Below, piece by piece: positions 26,727 to 34,851 of a DNA stretch of 64,000 bases. This DNA comes from Actinomycetota bacterium (GTDB lineage: Bacteria; Actinomycetota; Acidimicrobiia; Acidimicrobiales; RAAP-2). The notes below the pieces were generated by a model. The model saw only the letters and a list, made by a program, of their open reading frames with translations. It ran no database searches and had not been told where the DNA came from. The stretch spans positions 124,001-188,000 of the forward strand of contig WLNI01000001.1 in assembly GCA_009699875.1 (NCBI GenBank). The letters are read 5' to 3'. The position numbers and the translations under genes were made by a program. The first letter of the stretch is position 1. Each line of letters opens with the position of its first letter.

Positions 26727-27952
26727 GATCTGGCCCTCGTCACTTCTTGAAACGCGGTGTAGTTCCCAATGAAGTCAACCGTTCCATCGCTAGCGTTGGC
26801 AGCTCGAGTGATGGCCATCTCAGGATCCGCTTCTCGTGAGTGATCGACTCCTCCGTAGTGGAGGCGCACCGAGAGATCTCTCCACCGGTCCCCGGTGACA
26901 ATGACCACCCGGTTTCGCAGCGATGAAAAATCAACATCAAAGAGCCATGATGGGTCAGCTCCATCTGCAGTCCGCGAATTAATACTCACCACAACTGGCG
27001 TCGCAGATTCTTCAACGACCTCAAGCAATGCTGCCCACCCCGCTGGATTCTTCGCAAGCATCAGTCTGGCATCCTGGCCTGGCCGCCGCCGATGCTGGAA
27101 GCGACCTGCAACACTTTCAACTGAAGAAATCGCTCGAGCGGCTTTTGTGATCTCAGCCCCTGTCGCAGTGACGGCAGCGAGCGCCATCAGTGAGTTCGAG
27201 CGATTGAACGATCCGGGGAGTATGACGTTGAGATGGACCGCCCCGAGTGGCGAATGAACAAGATTCCCTTTCATCGTCCACGTCGGTTCCGGACGAGCAA
27301 GATCACACGAATCACATGCCCACGTTTCGTTCTTTCCAAAGACAATATGGCCAGAACATTGCGGACAACCCGCTGCATCTTCCTTCCAGACAAGACCACC
27401 GGCAACCCACGTCACCTCACTAGCGGAAAATGCGGCGTACACGACCAGAGGATCATCAGCATTCGCCACTACGTGAATTCCGCCCGTTCGCGAGAGCGCG
27501 TCTCGCCATCGTTGTGCGAGCATGCGTACTTCACTCATCCGGTCCAGCTGGTCTCGAGAAAGATTCAAAAGAGTAATCACTGCTGGATTCGATGTTTCGA
27601 GGAGACGTGGGACGTAGTTCTCGTCAACTTCCAAGACAACTGCTTGCGCTTCTTCTTCATCAACTAACGCAGCCACATGGCCTGCAGGCATATTGGATCC
27701 TGTGTCGTTGGTCGCCACATTAGAAAAATGAGTGCGAAGTCCCGACGCAATCAGTGCTGTCGTCGTCGTCTTGCCATTGGTCCCTGAGACCAAGACCACG
27801 CACTTGTTCGCCGTCAGGTCACCGAGAAGGTGAGGATCGATAGCCAAACCGACGCGACCCCCCGCAACCGTCCCTTGACCTCGGCCGAGCTTCTGTGAGA
27901 GTTGGTTCACGAGGCCCACGGACTTCATGGCGAGTGAGCGGCGAATCGGCAT
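26723..27952 (-). CDS. murT: Lipid II isoglutaminyl synthase, Mur-ligase subunit MurT
   Basis: A 409-residue Mur-ligase-like protein with DUF1727 at its C-terminus. P-loop VSGTNGKTTTTALIA, the middle-domain NLSRDQLDRM, and a Cys4 zinc ribbon CPQCSG...CDSC found in MurT but not in classical Mur ligases. It activates the D-Glu carboxyl of lipid II with ATP; GatD supplies ammonia. The start at 27952 is preferred over an ATG at 28000 because TAGCGT sits seven bases before it and because MurT proteins usually begin close to this point. Acts at the cytoplasmic face of the membrane. Confidence 0.9.
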   Translation of the reverse strand: MPIRRSLAMKSVGLVNQLSQKLGRGQGTVAGGRVGLAIDPHLLGDLTANKCVVLVSGTNGKTTTTALIASGLRTHFSNVATNDTGSNMPAGHVAALVDEEEAQAVVLEVDENYVPRLLETSNPAVITLLNLSRDQLDRMSEVRMLAQRWRDALSRTGGIHVVANADDPLVVYAAFSASEVTWVAGGLVWKEDAAGCPQCSGHIVFGKNETWACDSCDLARPEPTWTMKGNLVHSPLGAVHLNVILPGSFNRSNSLMALAAVTATGAEITKAARAISSVESVAGRFQHRRRPGQDARLMLAKNPAGWAALLEVVEESATPVVVSINSRTADGADPSWLFDVDFSSLRNRVVIVTGDRWRDLSVRLHYGGVDHSREADPEMAITRAANASDGTVDFIGNYTAFQEVTRARS

Positions 27953-27959
27953 TGGCTCT

Positions 27960-27965
27960 ACGCTA
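27960..27965 (-). promoter_or_regulatory. Candidate -10 element of leaderless murT mRNA
   Basis: Minus-strand TAGCGT ends seven bases before the murT ATG at 27952; there is no Shine-Dalgarno sequence. It fits a leaderless murT-gatD transcript. No clear -35. Confidence 0.4.
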
Positions 27966-28157
27966 CCGGTGGTCCTTTGCCTTCCTCGGCCACGAGGCAT
28001 CTGAGCCCAGAAAGCAGTAAAGGGACCGCCGGGGGGGTGGCGATCCCTTCACTTAAATCCGCTGCGCATCGAGGAGGGGGGGTTCCTCTCGCTATGCGGT
28101 ATGAGACAAGTATGGGGGTATCTGCCTCATCATGCAAGTAGTTAGGTGTGATACTCT

Positions 28158-28176
28158 CTATCTGATTTAGAGATAG
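28158..28176. promoter_or_regulatory. Inverted repeat before the LysR gene
   Basis: CTATCT-N7-AGATAG, ending seven bases before the ATG at 28184 and overlapping the ribosome-site region. LysR proteins commonly bind such dyads near their own start to autoregulate; that role is inferred. Confidence 0.35.
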
Positions 28177-28183
28177 GGAATAA

Positions 28184-29164
28184 ATGGACCTCCGCCAACT
28201 CGAAGCAGTACTGGCCATCGCCAACCATGGGAGTTTTTCGTCAGCAGCGGCGGCCCTTGGGACCGTCCAGTCCAACGTATCTGGGCGAATCGCGAAGTTG
28301 GAGCGAGAATTAGACGCCACCCTCATTGATCGGGCCACAGGCACGTTGACCGATGAAGGCCAGATCGTGGTCACACGAGCTCGACGAGTTCTCGGAGAGC
28401 TCGAATCCATGATGGATGACGTGGTGGCTACTCGCTCAGAAGTCACGGGAATTGTTCGTTCCGGGATGATCGGCACAACCGGTCGATGGTTTATCCCCAA
28501 AGTCTTCGATGAGCTCACCAGGCGACATCCTCGTATTCGACTCTTCTTAACCGAAGGGACCACCAGCACCATGGAGCCTCAGCTCCTCCAAGGAACGATC
28601 GATATGGCGATCCTCACGCTCCCGGTGCAAGCAGAAGAGCTCTTCGTCGAACCGCTGTTTGAAGAAGAGCTGGCACTCGTTGTAGCGAGTGACCACCCAC
28701 TTGCTGCAACCTATGGCCGCTCACGAGAACCGATCCCGCTCAAGGCACTCAAAGATCTGAAGTTGCTTCTCCCCTTGCCGGGGACATCGCTGCGCGATGA
28801 AATCGATAGTTCGCTGGCCCCCTCGGGCATTACTCCCCAAGCCATCATCGAGCTCGACGGCCTTCGAACGTTGGCGTCGTTAGTTTTCGACGGCTACGGG
28901 CCCGGAATTCTGCCAGCCACCGCGGTCCCCGAGCATCTCCGAGGTAAGTTCCGACTCCTCACCCTCGAAGGGTTTCCTCGTCGCCGAGTAGGACTCGTCA
29001 CTCGAAAACACGGCCTTCCTTCGGCTCCCTCTCGAGCGATCAAGGAGATTTTTCTCTCGATCGCTCAAGACGTTGAGCATCTCCCAGTTGGCATTCATCC
29101 AATTGGCAGCGAGCAGCACACCAGTTACCAAGATCACGGCGCATTGCGCAGTCCCCTGGCCTAG
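28184..29164 (+). CDS. LysR family transcriptional regulator
   Basis: A 326-residue regulator. The winged helix-turn-helix at residues 1-60 is standard (MDLRQLEAVLAIANHGSFSS... VQSNVSGRIAKLERELDATL). The effector domain follows with the usual MEPQLLQGTIDMAILTLP and EELALVVASDHPLA blocks. The target is not obvious: the upstream neighbour is murT (divergent, about 230 bases away) and the downstream neighbour is an AlkA-type glycosylase gene starting 4 bases later. The intergenic region carries a dyad and several G-runs. Effector unknown. Confidence 0.88.
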   Translation: MDLRQLEAVLAIANHGSFSSAAAALGTVQSNVSGRIAKLERELDATLIDRATGTLTDEGQIVVTRARRVLGELESMMDDVVATRSEVTGIVRSGMIGTTGRWFIPKVFDELTRRHPRIRLFLTEGTTSTMEPQLLQGTIDMAILTLPVQAEELFVEPLFEEELALVVASDHPLAATYGRSREPIPLKALKDLKLLLPLPGTSLRDEIDSSLAPSGITPQAIIELDGLRTLASLVFDGYGPGILPATAVPEHLRGKFRLLTLEGFPRRRVGLVTRKHGLPSAPSRAIKEIFLSIAQDVEHLPVGIHPIGSEQHTSYQDHGALRSPLA

Positions 29165-29167
29165 ATT

Positions 29168-29824
29168 TTGCCGGTGGCACCTCGAGCAACACCTCTTCGC
29201 ATAGCCCAGGAACTCTCCACGCGAGATTCTCGAGTCGCTCACGTGATCTCACTTGTTGGCGAACCTCCATCTCGACGACCACTCGCGGTTGCCAAACGAT
29301 TCGAAAGACTCGCAACCGCTATTTTGCATCAGCAACTCGCTGGCGCTGCTGCCGCCACTATTACCACCCGTGTCATTGACGCCCTAGGAGGTGCGATGAC
29401 GACAGAGTCTCTCCTCGCTGCCCCACCCGGAGTGATGAGGGCATGTGGCGTCTCTGGCGCCAAGGAAGCGGCCCTGCTGGATCTCGCCACGCGAGTCACC
29501 GAAGGACGCCTCCGAATCGGCCAACTCGGCCGAATGAGTGACAGCGACGTGATTGACGTCCTTACCGAGGTCCGAGGGATCGGCCCCTGGACAGCCCAGA
29601 TGTTCCTCATGGGTCCACTCGCTCGAGAAAATGTCTGGCCTGTTGGCGACCTTGGGGTTCGCAACGGCTGGAGCATCATTCAGCGAAAACGCAGCACCAT
29701 TACCCCAGAGTTGCTTGAGCGAAAAGGGGCTACGTTCGAGCCATTTCGAAGTGCACTCGCGTGGTATTGCTGGCAAGCCGTCGATCTTGCTCGAGGCAAT
29801 GGAGGGGTCCTTCCTCCTCCTTGA
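29168..29824 (+). CDS. DNA-3-methyladenine glycosylase II-like (AlkA) protein
   Basis: A 218-residue HhH-GPD DNA glycosylase. ATAILHQQLAGAAA begins the core, the helix-hairpin-helix is VRGIGPWTAQMFLM, and the catalytic Asp lies in WPVGDLGVRNG. It excises alkylated bases (3-methyladenine and relatives) for base-excision repair. It lacks the N-terminal TATA-like domain of E. coli AlkA, as usual for the short form. Start is TTG 29168 or GTG 29174; no ribosome site. It follows the LysR stop by 3 bases, so co-transcription with that regulator is likely. The end reads ARGNGGVLPPP. Confidence 0.87.
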   Translation: MPVAPRATPLRIAQELSTRDSRVAHVISLVGEPPSRRPLAVAKRFERLATAILHQQLAGAAAATITTRVIDALGGAMTTESLLAAPPGVMRACGVSGAKEAALLDLATRVTEGRLRIGQLGRMSDSDVIDVLTEVRGIGPWTAQMFLMGPLARENVWPVGDLGVRNGWSIIQRKRSTITPELLERKGATFEPFRSALAWYCWQAVDLARGNGGVLPPP

Positions 29825-29976
29825 GGGCGGAGTGTGCCCGCCTCTCTCTGGTGGGTTCAGTGAATTGATCTCTGCTCCATCGAAAAGAAGAGCGAGTAAC
29901 CTCGTGGTCAACGACATCAGTTCTTTCGATTCAGAGAATGTTCTCTCTGAACCAGAGACGCGAGGAGTACGACATC

Positions 29977-30588
29977 ATGGACACATCAACTCAAGAGGTG
30001 AAGGTCTGGCTCGATCCACTTTGTCCCTGGGCCTACTTGACGTCTCGCTGGATCAGGGAAGTCGCAACGGTACGGGACATCACGTTTAGTTTCCATGTCA
30101 TGTCCCTCTCGGTTTTGAACGAGGGACGAGAGCTCCCTCCTGAATATGTTGAATTGATGGCCAAAGGCTACGGCCCAGTTCGCGTCCTTATCGCAGCTGA
30201 ACAGAAATACGGCAGCGACGCTATCCCCGCTCTTTACAGTCAGATGGCCGATCGCATTCATCTCAATGAGCGAAAAGACTACGACGACGTCATCGTTGAG
30301 GCCCTCATTGCTTGTGACCTCGACCTCTCCCTTGCTGAGGCGGCGTCCTCCACAAAGTTTGACGAGGCGCTTCGACTCTCCCACCACGAAGGCATGGATG
30401 CCGTTGGGATGGACGTAGGGACTCCAGTGATCCACGTAGGAGACGTTGCCTTCTTCGGACCAGTGGTGACGCCGTCTCCAAAAGGTGAGGCAGCTGGGCG
30501 ACTCTTTGACGGAGTGCTTCTCGTTGCGGGCACACCAGGCTTCTACGAACTCAAGCGGACCCGAGAAGTTCGCCCTTCCTTCGAGTAG
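29977..30588 (+). CDS. DsbA-fold protein of the mycothiol-dependent reductase (Rv2466c-like) group, CPWA motif
   Basis: A 203-residue thioredoxin-fold protein. The segment VKVWLDPLCPWAYLTSRWI closely resembles the active-site region of mycobacterial Rv2466c, a mycothiol-dependent nitroreductase with CPWC. Here the second cysteine is Ala19 (Cys16-Pro-Trp-Ala), giving a monothiol site. GTPVIHVGDVAFFGPVV is the cis-Pro region facing the active site. It could reduce mixed disulfides with mycothiol or be an isomerase-like relative. Start ATG at 29977 follows GAGGAG. It is followed after 12 bases by a dienelactone hydrolase gene. Confidence 0.78.
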   Translation: MDTSTQEVKVWLDPLCPWAYLTSRWIREVATVRDITFSFHVMSLSVLNEGRELPPEYVELMAKGYGPVRVLIAAEQKYGSDAIPALYSQMADRIHLNERKDYDDVIVEALIACDLDLSLAEAASSTKFDEALRLSHHEGMDAVGMDVGTPVIHVGDVAFFGPVVTPSPKGEAAGRLFDGVLLVAGTPGFYELKRTREVRPSFE

Positions 30589-30600
30589 GGATTGCTGATT

Positions 30601-31311
30601 ATGGAATTTCTCGACGTCAACACACCAGACGGAACGATGCGACTGGCAAGCGCTACCCCCAAGGGTCCTGCCAAAGGAGCCATCATCGTTATCCAAGAAG
30701 CCTTCGGGCTCACTGAGCACATTGTGAGTCTCACTGACCGACTGGCGCTCGAAGGATATCGATCGGTAGCCCCTGAGCTATTTCACCGAGCCACTCACGA
30801 GCCATTTTCCTATGACGATTACGAATCGTTGCTCAACGTCATCAAGGAGATGAAGGTTGAAGAGATCGAAATGGACCTTGACGCCACGCTGGCGTTGCTC
30901 AGCAGTGAAGGCTTCGGCGAAGACTCAATCGGGATGGTTGGCTTCTGCATGGGCGGCTCATTGGCATTGTTCTCTGCGACACGATCAGGGATTGGAGCGG
31001 CCGTGACTTTTTATGGCGGTGGCGTGGCAACCGGGAGATTCGGTTTGGCCTCACTCATTGACCTCGCCCCATCGATTCGCTGCCCGTGGCTTGGACTCTA
31101 TGGTGATCTAGATCAGTCGATCCCGGTCGGCGAGGTTGAAGATCTTCGCGTTGCCGCTGGTCTCTCAGCAGCGACGACTGAGATTGTCCGTTACGAAGAT
31201 GCTGGGCACGGATTTCACTGCAACGATCGTCCTGAGCACTTCAACATAGAATCTGCGCGAGACGCATGGATCAGAACACTCGAATTTTTCTCTTCACATC
31301 TTCACGCCTGA
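30601..31311 (+). CDS. Dienelactone hydrolase family protein
   Basis: A 236-residue alpha/beta hydrolase of the DLH family. The nucleophile elbow is VGFCMGGSLA with Cys instead of Ser, as in true dienelactone hydrolases; the acid lies around LYGDLDQSIPV and the His in DAGHGFHCN. It opens cyclic esters or lactones, classically in chloroaromatic breakdown, but most genomic copies have unknown substrates. It starts 12 bases after the DsbA-like gene with an AGGG site, so the pair is probably an operon. No other aromatic-degradation gene is seen nearby. Confidence 0.87.
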   Translation: MEFLDVNTPDGTMRLASATPKGPAKGAIIVIQEAFGLTEHIVSLTDRLALEGYRSVAPELFHRATHEPFSYDDYESLLNVIKEMKVEEIEMDLDATLALLSSEGFGEDSIGMVGFCMGGSLALFSATRSGIGAAVTFYGGGVATGRFGLASLIDLAPSIRCPWLGLYGDLDQSIPVGEVEDLRVAAGLSAATTEIVRYEDAGHGFHCNDRPEHFNIESARDAWIRTLEFFSSHLHA

Positions 31312-31341
31312 GACAGGGCACTCATCTCGCCCTCCCACTCG

Positions 31342-32562
31342 TTAACTGCGAGGAATATCCTTCCAAGAAACGGCCTTGTCAACACGGGGATCGCCCGGAA
31401 GCCCAAGAACTCGCTCAGCCAAAATGTTTCTCATGATGATGCTGGTGCCGCCTTCAATCGAGTTGGCCTGAGAGCGAACAAACGACTTCTGAAGATCGGG
31501 TGTCCCTTGCCCGGCATAGATAGGTCGGATCTGGGGATAGTTCGAGTTGTACAGCATTCCTTGTGCCCCAAGAAAGTCCACCGCTAATGAGTAGATCCGC
31601 TGATTCAATTCTGCGTAGGCCAACTTGGCGACTGAGCCCTCGGGACCGGGTGTCCCGGCTTTTCGATTCACCGACGCTCTCATATTCGTCAGCCGAACTG
31701 CTTCAGACTCAACCCACAGCTCCATCAGTTGATCGCGTGCCACCATCGCTTGGGCTGACGCGTCGCTCTTGTAGCGGTCTTGAAACGCAGCGACCGCATG
31801 GGCGATTGCGCCAGAACCTCGAGGAGGAGTCTGGCCACCAATCGAAACTCGCTCATTCATCAACGTTGTGATTCCAACGCTCCATCCATTCCCAACGTCA
31901 CCTAAACGGTTGTCGTCTGAGACTCGAACGTCAGTAAAAAAGCACTCGTTGAACTCGGCCTCGCCAGTGGCTTGATACAGCGGGCGCACGTCGACTCCTG
32001 GCGCATGCATGTCAACCAAAAATGCGGTGATTCCTCGGTGCTTTGGCTGGTCAGGGTCGGTTCGAGCAAGGATCAATCCGTAACGGGAGATGTGGGCCAA
32101 CGTGGTCCAGACTTTTTGTCCATTCAGAATCCATTCATCGCCGTCTCGAACGGCACGCATGGAAAGCCCTGCAACATCTGAACCCGCTCCTGGCTCAGAA
32201 AACAGTTGGCACCAGATTTCTTCACCCGTGAAGAGTGAGCGGAGGTATTTACTCTTTTGTTCTTCTGTTCCATGGACAGAGATGGTTGGAGCCACCATGC
32301 CATGGCCAATCACGTTGTACATCATCGCTGCAGGGGCGCCTGCTTCAGCAAGGCGACGTGCCACGTGACCAGTTAACGCGGGGCTCCCATTCAGACCACC
32401 ATGACCTTCGTCGAAGTGGACCCACCCGAGACCTCGATCAAACTGAGCTCCAAGGAAATCAACATGTTCGGTAGTGGCAGGTGGGAAGTCGGAGAGGAGC
32501 TGATCGACCATCGTGTCGATCTCTTCCATGGAAATCTCTCGAGTGGCTAGATCTGTCATCAT
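31342..32562 (-). CDS. Acyl-CoA dehydrogenase
   Basis: A 406-residue FAD enzyme of the acyl-CoA dehydrogenase family. Typical blocks: WCQLFSEPGAGSDVAGL for FAD binding, WILNGQKVWTTLAH, and the C-terminal EGGTSIIMRNILAERVLGLP. It oxidises an acyl-CoA to its 2,3-enoyl form, passing electrons to electron-transfer flavoprotein. Members with this profile are common in actinobacterial steroid and lipid breakdown, but the substrate is not evident. The ATG pair at 32562/32559 follows AAGGGAA. It ends 30 bases from the convergent hydrolase gene. Confidence 0.9.
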   Translation of the reverse strand: MMTDLATREISMEEIDTMVDQLLSDFPPATTEHVDFLGAQFDRGLGWVHFDEGHGGLNGSPALTGHVARRLAEAGAPAAMMYNVIGHGMVAPTISVHGTEEQKSKYLRSLFTGEEIWCQLFSEPGAGSDVAGLSMRAVRDGDEWILNGQKVWTTLAHISRYGLILARTDPDQPKHRGITAFLVDMHAPGVDVRPLYQATGEAEFNECFFTDVRVSDDNRLGDVGNGWSVGITTLMNERVSIGGQTPPRGSGAIAHAVAAFQDRYKSDASAQAMVARDQLMELWVESEAVRLTNMRASVNRKAGTPGPEGSVAKLAYAELNQRIYSLAVDFLGAQGMLYNSNYPQIRPIYAGQGTPDLQKSFVRSQANSIEGGTSIIMRNILAERVLGLPGDPRVDKAVSWKDIPRS

Positions 32563-32678
32563 TTCCCTTCGTTTGATGAGTACTTCAAGGGGTTGTCCTC
32601 CCTAGTACTGCTCATCATATGGTTTTTCACCTTCTCCAGGAGAGTTCGATGAAATAAGGGATATTCCTAGCCTTTTCC

Positions 32679-32942
32679 CTATTCGATCATGAGGAGTTCT
32701 CGGAGCTCCTCTTGACGAACTTCAAAGTCCTCAAGGGAAAGTCGGCCGTCAGCCAAGTCCTCATGGATCTTTGCCAGTTCCAAGAGGATTTTACCCTGGT
32801 CGACAACAGGAGCTGGCCCTGTTGACTCCTCTGGTTCTTCACTCTTTCGAGCCTCGCGACGCTCAATCTTTTCTTTCGCGCGTGACTTCTTCTCTTGCTC
32901 ACGCTGCATCTTTCCAAATGTGGATCGAGATTTTGCCATCAT
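32679..32942 (-). CDS. Small highly charged protein next to the RNA helicase
   Basis: An 87-residue protein. Residues 1-45 are extremely basic and acidic by turns (QREQEKKSRAKEKIERREARKSEE) and probably helical; residues 50-87 form an amphipathic segment resembling a SHOCT-like short helix pair (LAKIHEDLADGRLSLEDFEVRQEELREL). It starts 30 bases after the DEAD-box helicase stop, so it is very likely co-transcribed and may be an RNA or ribosome-binding partner. I do not know a named family. Confidence 0.7.
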   Translation of the reverse strand: MMAKSRSTFGKMQREQEKKSRAKEKIERREARKSEEPEESTGPAPVVDQGKILLELAKIHEDLADGRLSLEDFEVRQEELRELLMIE

Positions 32943-32972
32943 GATCTCCTTTTGAACTCAGTATCGAACTTC

Positions 32973-34610
32973 TTAACGGTAGGACTTCTTTCGTGGTTTG
33001 CTCTGTGCTCCACCAACGACTCGAACGTTTCGTGCTTCTGCACCACGTTTCCCGCGCCCAACTTCAAATGAGACCTGCTGTCCAATTTCGAGCAACGTCG
33101 TAGGTCCACCCGCCAAGTTTGTGGCGTGAACGAATAGGTCTTTGTCTCCTTCTTGAGACACGAAGCCAAAACCACGCTCGGCATCAAAGAACTTTACGGT
33201 TCCCGTAGGCCCAGATGCTCCCCGTGAAGAACGCGGTCGTGTCGTATTCTCACTTCGAGATGCACCGTTTCGATGTCCGTGGGCATCCCTTCGAGGAGAC
33301 TCCCTGCGGGGTGATTCACTTCGAGAAGATTCACGACGTGGGGAATCGCGCCGTGAAGAGTCCTTTCGCGAAGACTCTCTGCGTGAAGAATCACGTCGAG
33401 ATGAGGGGTCACGTCGCTTCGATGCACGGGCGGTGTGCTCTTCTGGTGCCACCGACGGTGCGGGTTTTGTGACTCGCTCTGGGTACACCGGAGCTTCTAA
33501 GTACGACGGGTCATCGAAACCGGACTCGTAGCCCAATTTGCGCTGAATCTGTGCCATCGGACGTCGTTGATCTTCGACAACCAGAGACACGACGATGCCG
33601 TCAAGACCCGCTCTCCCTGTTCGACCAGAGCGGTGGGTGTAGTCCGTAGCGTCGGCAGGAGGATCAAAGTGGATCACGCCTGGAAGGGCTTCGAGGTGAA
33701 TTCCCCGAGCGGCAACGTCAGTGGCAACCAGTGCAACTGCTCGACCGCGTTCAAACTCTTTCAAGGCCCGCTCTCGCTGATTTTGTGATCGGTCACCATG
33801 AATCGCTACTGATTTCACGCCGACTGCATCAAGCTGACGGGCAACACGATCTGCACCGCGACGGGTTCGACAGAACACAATGGCTCGACCGAGTTGCGTC
33901 ACGACGTCCGCACACACCTCGAGTCGCTTGTCACGAGGAACGGCCCAAAAGAGGTGGTCGACATCGCCGCCCGCCTCTTCGTCGCCGGTCACATCATGGC
34001 GAGCAGGATTCTTTTGGTAGTTCTTGACGAGTCCTTCGATCTCTTTCCCCATCGTGGCGGAAAACAGCAAGACTTGACGATCCTTGGCTGTCTGTTCAAT
34101 GAGTCGTTTGACGACGGGCAGGAATCCCATGTCGGCCATCCGGTCTGCTTCGTCGATCACAATGAGATCAACGTCGGAAAGATCGACAACTCGCTGTTCA
34201 AGAAGGTCTTCTAATCGACCAGGGCACGCCACCAAAATGTCGACTCCCTTGGCCAACGCCTGTTGGGTAGGTCCATAGCGAGTACCGCCATAAACCGCGA
34301 CGACTCGCTTTGACCCATCTTGTTTCATGGATGCGAGCTCGTCTCGCACTTGAGCCGCCAATTCGCGGGTGGGCTCAAGGATCAGGCAACGAGGCTTCTT
34401 GGGCTTTGAGTTGATGCAGCGTTCGACGGCGGCGACTCCAAAGGCAATGGTCTTTCCAGAGCCCGTCGGGGCTTTGGCGACGACGTCTCGGCCCGCAAGG
34501 GCATCGGGGATCGCCGCTTCCTGGATAGGAAAGGCTGAGGTAATCCCTCGGGCGGTGAGTTTCTCCACAAGAGCAGGGTCTACCCCAAGATCAGCAAAAG
34601 TAACAGGCAC
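32973..34610 (-). CDS. DEAD-box RNA helicase with C-terminal cold-shock domain
   Basis: A 545-residue fusion. Helicase motifs in order: FPIQEAAIP, APTGSGKT (47-54), DEAD, SAT, and HRSGRTGRAG. After about residue 380 a low-complexity Arg/Ser linker of repeated RRDSSRRES-type units runs to about 465, then a cold-shock domain GTVKFFDAERGFGFVS... DLFVHAT from residue 470. It would unwind structured RNA, with the CSD giving single-strand binding, most likely at low temperature or in ribosome assembly. Start GTG at 34610 has GGAG upstream; a TTG at 34640 lacks one. Cold-shock role is inference. Confidence 0.9.
   Translation of the reverse strand: MPVTFADLGVDPALVEKLTARGITSAFPIQEAAIPDALAGRDVVAKAPTGSGKTIAFGVAAVERCINSKPKKPRCLILEPTRELAAQVRDELASMKQDGSKRVVAVYGGTRYGPTQQALAKGVDILVACPGRLEDLLEQRVVDLSDVDLIVIDEADRMADMGFLPVVKRLIEQTAKDRQVLLFSATMGKEIEGLVKNYQKNPARHDVTGDEEAGGDVDHLFWAVPRDKRLEVCADVVTQLGRAIVFCRTRRGADRVARQLDAVGVKSVAIHGDRSQNQRERALKEFERGRAVALVATDVAARGIHLEALPGVIHFDPPADATDYTHRSGRTGRAGLDGIVVSLVVEDQRRPMAQIQRKLGYESGFDDPSYLEAPVYPERVTKPAPSVAPEEHTARASKRRDPSSRRDSSRRESSRKDSSRRDSPRRESSRSESPRRESPRRDAHGHRNGASRSENTTRPRSSRGASGPTGTVKFFDAERGFGFVSQEGDKDLFVHATNLAGGPTTLLEIGQQVSFEVGRGKRGAEARNVRVVGGAQSKPRKKSYR
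33215..33446 (-). repeat. Arg/Ser coding repeat in the helicase linker
   Basis: A tandem, imperfect repeat of short CGA/CGT-TCA/TCT-type units encoding RRDSSRRES-like peptides, about ten units. It is the low-complexity linker between helicase and cold-shock domain; such repeats vary in copy number by slippage. Confidence 0.75.
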
Positions 34611-34623
34611 TATGACTCCAAAC

Positions 34624-34643
34624 GAGTTGACAGGGGCCAACTC
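34624..34643 (-). promoter_or_regulatory. Hairpin in the leader of the helicase mRNA
   Basis: GAGTTG-N8-CAACTC, a 6-bp stem that ends 13 bases before the GTG start at 34610, just ahead of the ribosome site. A second hairpin (GCCGC-AACAT-GCGGC) is at 34668-34682. These could tune translation with temperature; role is inferred. Confidence 0.35.
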
Positions 34644-34851
34644 AAGCCTGAAGCGGGAGATAGCCCAGCCGCAACATGCGGCGGACGGAACGAAGTATTC
34701 GATACCGACCTACAAATACTACCAGGTTTTGATCAATTCCTGCGTTCATTAGGGAAAACAGGGATTCCCGTCCGTTTTCGAGCGATTGACGAGCGCGTTG
34801 TGCCCCGATACGTTTCGAACGAGATCAACGCTCACAAACAAAGGATCGATA

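Noticed and set aside
33215-33446. Possible CRISPR-like array (short repeated units)
   Set aside because: The units are in-frame, have no unique spacers of constant length and encode the Arg/Ser linker.
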